Assembly (NCBI RefSeq): GCF_000970085.1
Contig: NZ_CP009506.1
Span: forward strand, 4,464,001 to 4,528,000
DNA: 64,000 bases
Source of the DNA: Methanosarcina siciliae T4/M
Lineage (GTDB): Archaea; Halobacteriota; Methanosarcinia; Methanosarcinales; Methanosarcinaceae
Reading direction: 5' to 3'
The position numbers and the translations under genes are program-made. Below, one piece after another: positions 27,201 to 36,200 of the stretch. Position 1 is the first letter of the stretch. Each line of letters starts with the position of its first letter. A model generated the notes under the pieces. That model ran no database searches. It was not told the origin of the DNA and was given only the letters and a program-made list of their open reading frames with translations.

Positions 27201-29948
27201 AAGAACGCACTGATAGAGGACAACCTTATAGATGACTGTGCCGAGGGGGTATGGTTACAGGGAACTGAAAACACTCTCCGGCAGAATAACATCTCTAACT
27301 GCTGGGACTTTGCAGCCGTGCTTGACGCTGCAGGAGGAAACCAGATCTACCAGAACACTTTCATCAACAACAATGGAGAATATGAAGGATCAAGCAGCCA
27401 TATTTCAGGAGGTTCAGGTTCCTCCTTCCAGAGCCCCGAACCCGTAGAATACCTCTGGGAAGGAGAAAAACTGACCGGATACATGGGTAATTACTACGAC
27501 GACTACACAGGAAATGACTCTGATGTAGACGGAATAGGGGATACGGCTTACGCTGCAGGTGCAGGAACGGATCAGTACCCGCTTGTGATGCCGTACTCAA
27601 ATTATGTTGAAGAGCAGGAAAACAGCTCTATCCCTGAAGACTCCTGGTACCAGTTCCATGGAAAGATTGACCACCTTGGCTACTCCGAAAGCGGACCAAA
27701 AACAAACCGGACCGAGTGGATAAGTGAGGATATTGACGCTATCAGCAGTTCTTCTAGCGTAATTGCTGAAGGGAAAGTCTTTGTGATATGTGGTGGCTCA
27801 GGAATGGAGGACAGTACGGACAGCACTTCCCGGTTAGCGGCCCTGGACGAATTTACAGGGGAACTGGTATGGAACGCCACCATCCCGGCAACAGTATACG
27901 GTTCGTGGGCCTCCCCTGCTTACGATAACGGCATGGTATTTACAGCAACGGGACCGGAACTCGGATGTTACAATGCGGAAACAGGAGAGAAACTCTGGAG
28001 CTTTAACAACACGGTTGGAAGCAAGGGGGCGGTTAATAGTGGACCTGCTATCGCAGATGGTATGGTGGTCTTCAGCGACTGGGACGGAAGCCATTATTAC
28101 TGTCTTGACGAGGACACAGGATACCTGCTCTGGAGTTTTGAAGCAGAAGGATATGTGCAGTCAGTACCGGCATACGAGGACGGAAAGTTCTACCTGGCAA
28201 GCTGGGAATATGGGGATTTAAATCAGGGACATGCTTACTGCGTGGATGCAATAACAGGGGATCCGATCTGGCATATCAATCTCGAACAGAACTTCTGCGG
28301 GTCTCCTGCCTACAGAGACGGCGTCCTCTACCTGACAACCTACAACTTCTACGGGACGAGTGACTTTCTTGCCCTGGACGCCACTGACGGCAGCGTAATC
28401 TGGCAGCAGACTATCGAAAGTACGGATTCAACTCCTGCTTTTGCCTATGGAAATGTCTACGTTTGCGGAGGCTGCGAAGGCTTTTCCAATGTGCAGACCT
28501 ACTGTTTCAACGCAAGTACGGGAGAAAAAGTCTGGGAAACCCCTTCCCTGACAGGAGAGGAAGGAGGAATAGGAGGCTGGACATGTTCGGTTGCGGTAGC
28601 TGACGGGCTTGCCTACGTCGGAACCGAAGGCGGCGGATACTTCAGTTACAATGACCTCTATGCCCTGGACGCCTTTACGGGAGAAGTGGTCTGGCACATC
28701 CCCCATGCAGGATCAACCCCGGCACTTTCGGACGGTATGCTTTTCAGCATAGGAGCGGACCAGAAAGTCTATGCCTTCAAGGACTCGCTCTCTTCACCTG
28801 TTGCCAACTTCTCTGCAGACATAACATCAGGCAATGCACCGTTGACAGTCAACTTCACCGACCAGTCAACAGGCACTGTTTCGTCCTATTCGTGGGACTT
28901 TGATTCCGACGGCACGGTGGACTCAACTGAGCAGAACCCCTCGTATACATATACTTCAGCCGGTACTTACACTGTCAACCTTACGGTTGCAAATGCAAAC
29001 GGGACCGATTCCGAGGTAAAAACTGATTACATCATGGTATCCGAACCATCTACGCCTACAGAACCCGTTGCTGCTTTTACTGCTGATGTAACTGGCGGGA
29101 CTGCTCCTCTAACAGTTAACTTTACCGACCAGTCCACAGGTTCGCCTACTGCCTGGGCATGGGACTTTGACAACGACGGAAACGTGGACTCAAGCGAACA
29201 GAACCCGAGCTACACTTATAATGCAGCCGGAAATTACACCGTAAATCTGACTGTGGAAAATGCTGCTGGTTCTGACTTTGAGTTAAAATCGGATTACATA
29301 GAAGTTTCCGAAGCTTCCGGGTCAACCGTTACTCTCTATTTCGACCCTGAAAGTTTCTCAGTTTCAGAAAACGAATCTACTGAAATAAATCTCGTTGCAA
29401 GTAACTTCCCTGCAGGTCTTTCAGGCTATAACCTGACCGTTGCTATTGACGACCCGGCTGTTGTCGAGATCGTTGATATTGAGTACCCTTCCTGGGCTCT
29501 GATTACTGAGAACTCTACCCTGCCAGGGACTTCTATCTACCTGAAGGCTGTTGACGGGGAAGATACCGTGCAGGCAGGAGCAGCAGATGTTGTGCTTGCA
29601 ACTCTCACTGTTTCTGGAAAGGAATCAGGGTCAGTGAACCTATCCATAGGAGTTGACCGTCTGGATGACGATTCAGGAGAAACTATAGAACCAGAGTTTT
29701 TAACCGGAAAAATTGAGGTGACCCTTCTCTCTCCCCTGCCTGATCAGGAATATGCCCCCAAGGACCTCGATGGAGACGGACTCTATGAAGACCTCACCGG
29801 AAACGGGGAGTTCAGTTTCGTAGACATAGTGGCGTACTTCCACAACATGGACTGGATAGAGGAAAACATGCCGGTTGAGTACTTCGACTTCAACGCAAAC
29901 GGAAGAATAGACTTTGATGATGTAGTGGATATGTTTGCAATGATCTGA
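24285..29948 (+). CDS. NosD, two-propeller, PKD, double cohesin, dockerin surface protein
   Basis: 1887-residue secreted protein. Signal peptide 1-25; NosD-like beta-helix 26-265; first cohesin-like domain 268-399; PQQ-like propeller 402-799; PKD 801-879; second NosD-like helix 883-1112; propeller 1118-1500; two PKD domains 1504-1676; second cohesin-like domain 1680-1815; dockerin 1821-1887 with EF loops DLTGNGEFSFVD and DFNANGRIDFDD. GAGGT lies nine bases before ATG. The stretch 402-1500 is almost the same as residues 510-1620 of the 4050 protein. It is the only protein here with two cohesin-like domains as well as a dockerin, and so could bridge several partners (inference). Confidence 0.9.
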   Translation: MNSTKYLLLLVFASFLLIMPASATTYDLYPDDEPGTAQDILQNQAQSGDILFFHGGTYTKEGLGLTFTPILKNGITLKGDESSTTIFDRDQKLTFECSGLVLDNIKIIPHPYKYQPDIVLSYATDCIIKNCELSGKPAFYFVEFEKGSSNNTLIFNQIRDNQNIYSGVDFYNAGTDNRLYLNNFVNNTNDVSVYKMSNPVYWNSAEPLTYTYNGKTFTGYMGNYWDKYTGVDANGDGIGDTPYDLGDCGQDDYPLMAPFENYTITESPSELYFEPSDTVMAGPGDTAEMELLADKLPEGFSTYVLNISVTDPEIARISGVSFPAWADTTSSTETPAASVEIKASDLNQQVEAGASNVTLATVGLEALGYGTANITVSVESFKDDSENSVVLRTMEAGLKIPDSEWLQFQKDSSNTGYGFSSAPTLDPEVLWQNLTSSEQEPCGSGGINVPPVISGNTVFVTAGNASVWAFDKDTGDLIWSKEMGGSLTQTATPALGDGKLFIPTLGGDLYALDPETGNELWNTHITDGSLECPLTYYDHKLYIGDGLKGGNGTKYYYCYDDNGSFIWKHENENSSGFIWSGSVVVGNYLVYPVFEGKMVCLEKDTGTFVDEVDFSKSSDVSFALTDPGMFRSSVTYADGALYTSSERGQETGYCFKVGFNPETGQFLDSGWAAPIGFSTSTPVVYDGRVYVGHGEHGETGSMFCLNDSDGTVIWETPISGGIKSSPVLSVEDGNPYIYFTEAIVDGSIYCLNPDGTLAWHYNPPEDSAYTLQGAALSDGKVYYGTDNGYLYCIGQGEALPPTADFSSDKQTGSFPLTVSFKDMSFNANKFLWDFGDGNTSTEVNPVHTYTAAGSYTVTLTVENNHGEDTKVVEDYIYAVKVPTIWPVKSGGSIQAAINSADSGDIIKVYPGEYHEVLTIDKNLTLKGIRDPVLNASGFTGSSGITISTDDVEISGFEITGTEEMCFAINVNAKNALIEDNLIDDCAEGVWLQGTENTLRQNNISNCWDFAAVLDAAGGNQIYQNTFINNNGEYEGSSSHISGGSGSSFQSPEPVEYLWEGEKLTGYMGNYYDDYTGNDSDVDGIGDTAYAAGAGTDQYPLVMPYSNYVEEQENSSIPEDSWYQFHGKIDHLGYSESGPKTNRTEWISEDIDAISSSSSVIAEGKVFVICGGSGMEDSTDSTSRLAALDEFTGELVWNATIPATVYGSWASPAYDNGMVFTATGPELGCYNAETGEKLWSFNNTVGSKGAVNSGPAIADGMVVFSDWDGSHYYCLDEDTGYLLWSFEAEGYVQSVPAYEDGKFYLASWEYGDLNQGHAYCVDAITGDPIWHINLEQNFCGSPAYRDGVLYLTTYNFYGTSDFLALDATDGSVIWQQTIESTDSTPAFAYGNVYVCGGCEGFSNVQTYCFNASTGEKVWETPSLTGEEGGIGGWTCSVAVADGLAYVGTEGGGYFSYNDLYALDAFTGEVVWHIPHAGSTPALSDGMLFSIGADQKVYAFKDSLSSPVANFSADITSGNAPLTVNFTDQSTGTVSSYSWDFDSDGTVDSTEQNPSYTYTSAGTYTVNLTVANANGTDSEVKTDYIMVSEPSTPTEPVAAFTADVTGGTAPLTVNFTDQSTGSPTAWAWDFDNDGNVDSSEQNPSYTYNAAGNYTVNLTVENAAGSDFELKSDYIEVSEASGSTVTLYFDPESFSVSENESTEINLVASNFPAGLSGYNLTVAIDDPAVVEIVDIEYPSWALITENSTLPGTSIYLKAVDGEDTVQAGAADVVLATLTVSGKESGSVNLSIGVDRLDDDSGETIEPEFLTGKIEVTLLSPLPDQEYAPKDLDGDGLYEDLTGNGEFSFVDIVAYFHNMDWIEENMPVEYFDFNANGRIDFDDVVDMFAMI

Positions 29949-30025
29949 GGAAAGGAATGAAAAAACGAAGAAAAAAGGAAGGAAATAGAGAAATAGGAAT
30001 TAAAGAAGGCAAAATAGAGAAAAGA

Positions 30026-30130
30026 TTCTCATATCCAGCTGATTATGCTGGTTGTGGGAATAAAAAAAATAGACAATGGCCTCCTGGGAGGAGAAAGCCG
30101 AATAGCGCTGTTTTCCTCCTTTCTTTTTTT
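30026..30130 (+). pseudogene. Relict beta-sandwich tail end and terminator
   Basis: Decayed PADYAGSGNKKG-type remnant after the dockerin stop. The hairpin has drifted to CTGGGAGGAG...CCTCC, keeping pairing, followed by TTTCTTTTTTT. Confidence 0.6.
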
Positions 30131-30214
30131 GAATTAAACTTCAGGACAAAAAATTCCACGATTTACATTAAAAGAAATAACAAGGGAATTGTTAGTCAAG
30201 AGGCTAAGAATAAT

Positions 30215-30234
30215 TAGCCAAAGATTTTTATCTG
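30215..30234 (+). promoter_or_regulatory. Candidate promoter for the 30987-33248 pair
   Basis: TTAGCCAAAGATTTTTATCT, shared box; about 755 nt before the start. Confidence 0.5.
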
Positions 30235-30342
30235 TAGAAGTTAAAATAATCAATTAGTTCAATCAGATACAATTAGTTCAATCAATTATTTCAGGAAAGA
30301 TCAAAATTTCCGCAGCATATGTTCCAGATAAACTTTTAAAAC

Positions 30343-30464
30343 TCCAGTTGTTCTGACACTTCAAAAAGGTCCGAAACCTGATCTGACTGCAGTATGGAAT
30401 TCGGAATGCAGACAGACTCTTCCGCTCAGACCAACCGGCAACCCTATGAAAATACAGGAGGTTT
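30343..30464 (+). ncRNA. Leader RNA module A5
   Basis: Outer stem AGTTGTTCTG (30346-30355) with CAGACCAACC (30427-30436); AAGGTCCGAAACCT; third stem CTGCA/TGCAG; CTCTTCCGCTCAG; CCCTATGAAAATACAGGAGG hairpin; no ATG; TTATTTTTCTTT after. Confidence 0.6.
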
Positions 30465-30711
30465 TCAAAAAGATAAGAAATTGAACGCACTTATTTTTCT
30501 TTACACAGCTCTAGCCTGAATTTTTTCCTGGATTCCGAAAAGTCAGGCATGTCCTTCAGCAAAAATTTTGATAAGTAACATAAAAATTTTACCTGAAGAG
30601 TATGCTAGATTTTTAATTGGGGCTGTGTTTTCAAATCAGTACTTTTTCCGGATTTTGAATGCTGTTATCTTCTGTTTGATCACCGGAATATTGAAGCCAA
30701 ATACTTCAAAA

Positions 30712-30779
30712 CCGGCTGATCCTGAAAGCCGGCTGATCCTGAAAGCCGGCTGATCCTGAAAGCCGGCTGATCCTGAAAG
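30712..30779 (+). repeat. 17-bp tandem repeat, four copies, within the leader
   Basis: CCGGCTGATCCTGAAAG repeated four times exactly (30712, 30729, 30746, 30763). Homologous leaders have a single CCGGCTGATCT-like copy. Each unit can form GCCGGC self-complementary contacts. Confidence 0.9.
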
Positions 30780-30825
30780 CTCAAAAATCCGTGAGAATAA
30801 AAAGCAGAAAAACAAAATCCAATCG

Positions 30826-30977
30826 CGCTTTGCTTCCCCCAAAGGTCCGAAAAATCCTTAAACCAAAAAAAATCCCCCGTCCGACCAAACTATCTCTTGA
30901 AGCATCGGGAGACAGGACATTTCCGCGCAGGCAGGCTGAGCCCCTTTGAACTTTGAAACCCTATGAAAAATAGGAGA
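30826..30977 (+). ncRNA. Leader RNA module B5 controlling the 30987 start
   Basis: Outer stem TTTGC (30829-30833)/GCAGG (30927-30931) with wobbles; AAAGGTCCGAAAAA; third stem GTCC/GGAC (30879-30882 with 30915-30918); ATTTCCGCGCAGG; hairpin CCTAT (30960-30964)/ATAGG (30970-30974) over AGGAG. About 15 extra bases separate the outer stem from the last hairpin compared with other copies. Confidence 0.55.
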
Positions 30978-30986
30978 AATGGAAAT

Positions 30987-32876
30987 ATGAAATGTATGAA
31001 AGTATTAATGGTTTGTTTGACCTTGCTCCTGGTAGTGGCTTCTCAGCCGGTGCTGGGTTCGGACTGGCCACAGTTCCAGAAAGACAAAGTACATAGTGGA
31101 GTTACAGGCGACAGCGCTTCGATAGCCGACCCTAACTCGACTATATCCTGGCAATATGATCACCCTGTTCCTTCCGAAGGAATGAGCGGGATTGACGAGA
31201 GTCCAGTTGTGTATAACGGCTCCGTATATGCCGTTATAGCGGGAGGCAGCCTTACCAAATACTCTCTGGATGGAACGGCAGCCGGAGGTAACTGGCCGGT
31301 TAGCTTTGTCAGCAACCCCGATGATCTTGATTTTCAGCTTGCTACACCGGCAGCAGGTAATGGGCATATTTTTGTGGTGGATACCGGATACAGCAGACCT
31401 TTAGATTATGACCTCTGTGCTATCGATGCAACTACCGGAAGTATATCCGGAAGGGTGCACGTAAATAACTCTACAGGCATTCAGTTTCTTACCCCAGTTA
31501 CCTATGTAGAAGCCAGCAATGGGAGTAAATACGTTTTATTCGGTTCGGGGAACATGAGTGACTGGACAATGCATGAAGGAGAGTACTACTGTTACAATGT
31601 CACTGACCCCGCCAATATGGAGATGTGCTGGAATTATTCATCCCCAGCAGGGTATTACTGGGCAGGTGCGGCAGTCATCGGAGATTATGCGGTTTTTGGA
31701 GATGATGCCAGCAATCTTGTTTCGATAAACTATAAGACGGGCGCAACTGTCAATGTAATCGACGCTTCAACAGTTTATGGCTTTGATGTGGGAAAAATCC
31801 GCTCGTCTGTGACTTACAGCGATGATGGGACCGCGATTTTCGGCAATGAGACCGGAAGGGTCTATTTCACCTCCCAAGGAGGGTATTGCTATGCTCTTGG
31901 CTTTAATGAGAACAACGGTTCGTTCATCACAGCTGATAACTGGAGCACACCCTTCGTAAACAATACTACCTCCACTCCCGCATATTACAACGGCAGGATC
32001 TATGTAGGTAACTATACCACCAATTTCTCTATCCCTTATTATGATGGTAATCTCTGGTGCCTTAATGAGGACGATGGAACTGAGATCTGGAACGTTTCCG
32101 TAGGCCCTGTTCAGAGCTCTCCGGCGGTATCAACTTTCTATGGTCCGGGAAACGAGTATATCTATATCACCACAAACTCTCCGACCGGCGGTATCTACTG
32201 CGTGGATAGCGACGGAACTGAAGTCTGGAACGAAACTTCATCGGGAAGCAATCTTTTCAGTCTGGCTGGAGCAGCCATTTCAGGCGGGTGGGTTTTCTAC
32301 GGAAATGACGATGGATATCTCCACGGTCTTGCCAACTATACCCGCTACGACTTTAACGGAAGTACGGATATGTGGGCTTACAAGTACCAGGTAGATACCA
32401 ACCCACCCAATACTGCTACGGACCCGGCGATAGAGTTTTCGTCTGCCGAATACAATGCCATCAGGACGGATGACGATACTACTTACGCATCTAGCCAAAC
32501 AACTACTGATAGTTATTATGCTGCGCATCGGTTCGTGTTTAAGATTGATGACAATGAGGAACCGTGGATCATATCCAACAATGGTTCTATCAATGTGGCT
32601 TGGAACGGTAAAGCGTATTATAGTGTTGGTGGTACAAACGGTGCCACGCTGTACATATGGAACGGCACGGCATACGAATCTCTAGATGACGACGCAAATG
32701 GTGTGAACGAATTTTCGTTGATCGGTGGAGTTACATCGAACATCGGCAACTACATTGATGGTTCAGGAAATGTGACCGTGCTGGTTGTACAGAAGGATGA
32801 ACAATCAAGCACTCCACCGCCAGCAAAAGTATCACATATTAAGACAGATTATGTTAAACTGGTGGCAACACCATAA
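30987..32876 (+). CDS. Secreted PQQ-like propeller protein with shared C-terminal sandwich
   Basis: 629 residues. Signal peptide 1-25; one propeller (about 27-455) with inserts larger than usual; then a 170-residue C-terminal domain (WAYKYQVDTN... AHRFVFKID... VAWNGKAYY... LYIWNGTAYE... HIKTDYVKLVATP) that recurs at the end of the gene at 38234. ATG 30987 is chosen over 30963, which lies in the leader hairpin. The domain's alternating hydrophobic pattern suggests a beta-sandwich; its role is unknown. Followed by the dockerin gene at 33248. Confidence 0.87.
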   Translation: MKCMKVLMVCLTLLLVVASQPVLGSDWPQFQKDKVHSGVTGDSASIADPNSTISWQYDHPVPSEGMSGIDESPVVYNGSVYAVIAGGSLTKYSLDGTAAGGNWPVSFVSNPDDLDFQLATPAAGNGHIFVVDTGYSRPLDYDLCAIDATTGSISGRVHVNNSTGIQFLTPVTYVEASNGSKYVLFGSGNMSDWTMHEGEYYCYNVTDPANMEMCWNYSSPAGYYWAGAAVIGDYAVFGDDASNLVSINYKTGATVNVIDASTVYGFDVGKIRSSVTYSDDGTAIFGNETGRVYFTSQGGYCYALGFNENNGSFITADNWSTPFVNNTTSTPAYYNGRIYVGNYTTNFSIPYYDGNLWCLNEDDGTEIWNVSVGPVQSSPAVSTFYGPGNEYIYITTNSPTGGIYCVDSDGTEVWNETSSGSNLFSLAGAAISGGWVFYGNDDGYLHGLANYTRYDFNGSTDMWAYKYQVDTNPPNTATDPAIEFSSAEYNAIRTDDDTTYASSQTTTDSYYAAHRFVFKIDDNEEPWIISNNGSINVAWNGKAYYSVGGTNGATLYIWNGTAYESLDDDANGVNEFSLIGGVTSNIGNYIDGSGNVTVLVVQKDEQSSTPPPAKVSHIKTDYVKLVATP

Positions 32877-33247
32877 CATAATCTTTTTTCTTTTTCCCCG
32901 ACTTTCCGCAGGTGTGACAAGAAGCTATGGTGTGAATTGCAGAAACGCTACCTTTTCCATTTGAAGTAATCCTATTGTGACATGCATAAATGGTAACTTT
33001 TGTGTGGTGAAGTTGAATAAGCGAAATTGCCCAAAAGATCCCTTCTGGAAATATATCCTATATTCGACATATCGACATAATAATTTAAACATTTTTCTTG
33101 ATTCTGTTTTTGAATTAATAATCTCTAACTGAAATCAGTTGATAACGTTTACATATACTTGAAATTTTGGCCATACCAGCAACCAATATGCTGGGACTCG
33201 TACCAAATTATATGATGCTAGAAGAAATAAAAGTGAGGAAGTAAGGT
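32877..33247 (+). promoter_or_regulatory. Intergenic spacer with possible internal promoter
   Basis: Opens with a T-rich run (TCTTTTTTCTTTTT) that could terminate part of the transcripts. GTTTACATATACTTG near 33148-33162 resembles a TATA box about 90 bases before the 33248 start. No leader RNA module is present. Otherwise no gene seen. Confidence 0.3.
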
Positions 33248-36200
33248 ATGAAAAAAATGCATTATGTTTGTATGGTTGCACTGTTGAGCACAATGATGCT
33301 GGCGGTTGCACCGGCATCGGCGACGACCTGGGATGTAAGCACGGTTTCTGAATTGCAGAATGCAGCGGCAAATGCAGGTGAAGGTGACACAATTTTTGTG
33401 CATAATGGAAACTATACGCTTACAAGCACCCTTTATCTTTACAAGTCAAATATCACATTCACAGGAGAGAGCAAAGAAGGAGTAGTCCTCCTTAGAGACA
33501 ATGATTTCATTACTATAGGTAGCAATGATGGACCAGCACCCGGATGCATAGTTGAGAATATGACCTTACTAGGCGATATAACATCTACTAGTGGTGTGTT
33601 TGGTATCAGTGTGCGTTCTCCTGACTGTACATTAAGAAACTTAATTTTACGCGATATTCGCGATTGTGCAGTTATATCCTCTAACTCCGAAGATTGTAGT
33701 AGCCTTATTATAAGCAACTGTACATTTGACAACTCCGGGACCGAAAATTTTGCAATCAGTATTCTAGCCACCAATTCGATCATCGAGAATAATGTTATAA
33801 AAAATAATCAGTATGCTTATGGCCCCCTTTGTGTTCAAGCTCAAAACGTAACGGTTTCAAACAACCTTTTCATGAATAATCCATATGCCTTTTATCTGGT
33901 TTACGCAGATAACTCATTAGTCTCTGGAAATAACATGGTTTCAAGTGGTAATATTCTCATATATGACCCCGGGGAGAATATCGTATGGCAGCTCAATAAT
34001 TTCAACGAAAGTATTGTGTCAAACGAATGGGCCGGGCCATTGCCATCCGCAACTTACTGGAACTCCACCGAGCCAGTAGAGTACACCTACAACGGTGCGA
34101 CCTACAACGGTTACCCGGGCAACTACTGGGGTGCTGCTTACACAGGCACCGACGCTGACGGCGATGGGATAGGGGATACGCCTTACGAAGTACCCGACAG
34201 CCTCGGCACTGACTATTCCCCACTAATATCTCCAAAAGAGAACTACGAGATCCTGGAACCCCCTGTCGTTAACTTCAATGCAGCCCCGCTTTCCGGAAAT
34301 GTACCTCTCGCAGTCCGGTTCACGGACCAGTCCACAGGCAGTGGGATTTCAAGCTGGGCCTGGGACTTTGACGGGGACGGAAACGTGGACTCAACCGAGC
34401 AGAACCCGAGCCACACTTACAACAGCACAGGGGCTTACACCGTCAGCCTGTCGGTCACTGGCCAACTGGGTTCGGACAGCAAAACAAAGGTTGACTATAT
34501 CACCGTAAGAGAACCGGCAGAGCCTCCCATCGCTGACTTCAGCGCAGACCCCCTTTCCGGACCTGTACCCCTGGAAGTCCGGTTCACTGACCTTTCCACA
34601 GGCGAAGGGATAGACAGCTGGAGCTGGGACTTTGATTCCGACGGGACTGTGGATTCCACAGAGCAGAACCCCACCTTTACTTACAGTGAAATCGGCAACT
34701 ACACCGTAACCCTGACCGTTACCGGAACAGGCGGAAACGACAGCAAAGTAAAGACGTATTACATCGTAAGCGAAGAAGCCGAACCCGCGTTCCCGACTGC
34801 AGGCTTTTCGGCCAGCTCCAGAGACGGGGCAGTACCTTTCACGGTCAAATTCGCCGACAATTCAGAAAACACCACTGTCTGGGCCTGGGACTTTGACAAC
34901 GACGGAAACGTGGACTCAACCGAGCAGAATCCGCTTTACACCTACTACACGGAAGGCGACTACACCGTCAAATTGACCGCAAGCAACGGAAACGGCAGTG
35001 ATGTCCTGGAAATTCCGGACATGATCACGGTTGCTCCGGAAAAACCCGCACCTCCTGATGACTCCTGGTACCAGTTCCACGGAAAGGTTGACCATCTCGG
35101 TTACTCCGAAAACGGGCCCAAGACCAACCGGACCGAGTGGGTAAGTGAGGGTATTACTGATGTTATCGGCAGTTCTTCTCCTATTGTGGCTGAAGGGAAG
35201 ATCTTTGTGATCTGCGGCGGAGCTGGAATGGAAGAAGAAACGACAGGCATCGTTCAGTTAGTAGCCCTGAACGAGTCTACCGGAGACATAACCTGGAATG
35301 TCAGTATCCCGGAAACCGTATACGGTTCGTGGGCTTCCCCTGCTTATGATGACGGTATGGTCTTTACGGCAACCGGCCCTGAACTTGGCTGTTACGACGC
35401 CGAAACAGGAGAAAAAATATGGTGCTTCAATGATACTGTGGGAACTCTGGGCGCGGTTAATGGCGGGCCTGCTATCGCGGACGGGATGGTGATCTTCAGT
35501 GACTGGGACGGGCACCATTATTACTGTCTTGACGAGTACACAGGATACCTGCTCTGGAGTTTTGTAGTGGTAGGAGACGCTCAGTCCGTACCTGCCTATG
35601 CAGACGGGAAGTTCTACCTGACAGGCTGGACTTACACGCAGGGGTATGCTTACTGCGTAGACGCGACAACCGGGGAACAGCTCTGGAACATTAATGTCGA
35701 ACGCAGCTTCTGCGGGTCCCCTGCTTATAAAGACGGGGTCCTCTACCTGACAACCTACAACTTCTCTGGAGACGGTGATCTCTTTGCCCTGAACGCTACG
35801 GACGGGAGCATAATCTGGCAGCAGACCGTCCAGAGGACGGACTCTACCCCGGCTCTTGCTTATGGAAATGTTTATGTTAGCGGAGGATGCACTGGTTTTA
35901 GTGACAAGGAAACCTACTGTTTTAATGCGACTACGGGCGAACCTGTCTGGTCAATCCCCTCAATCGGAGACTGGACCTGGTCGGTAGCTGTCGCCGATGG
36001 GCTCGCTTATGTGGGAGGTTATGCTCTGGATGCCTTTACGGGGGATGTCGTCTGGAATTCTCCTTATGGCGGCGGTACTCCCGCACTTTCGGACGGTATG
36101 CTTTTCAGTATAGGGAGCAATAAGAAAGTCTATGCCTTCAAGGACTCACTCTCTTCACCTGTTGCCAACTTCTCTGCAGACATAACATCAGGCAATGCAC

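Noticed and set aside
29957..30217. Open frame of 86 codons after the dockerin gene
   Set aside because: It runs through the relict tail and terminator in a mixed frame; the homologous regions after 10289, 21718 and 37036 are not open.
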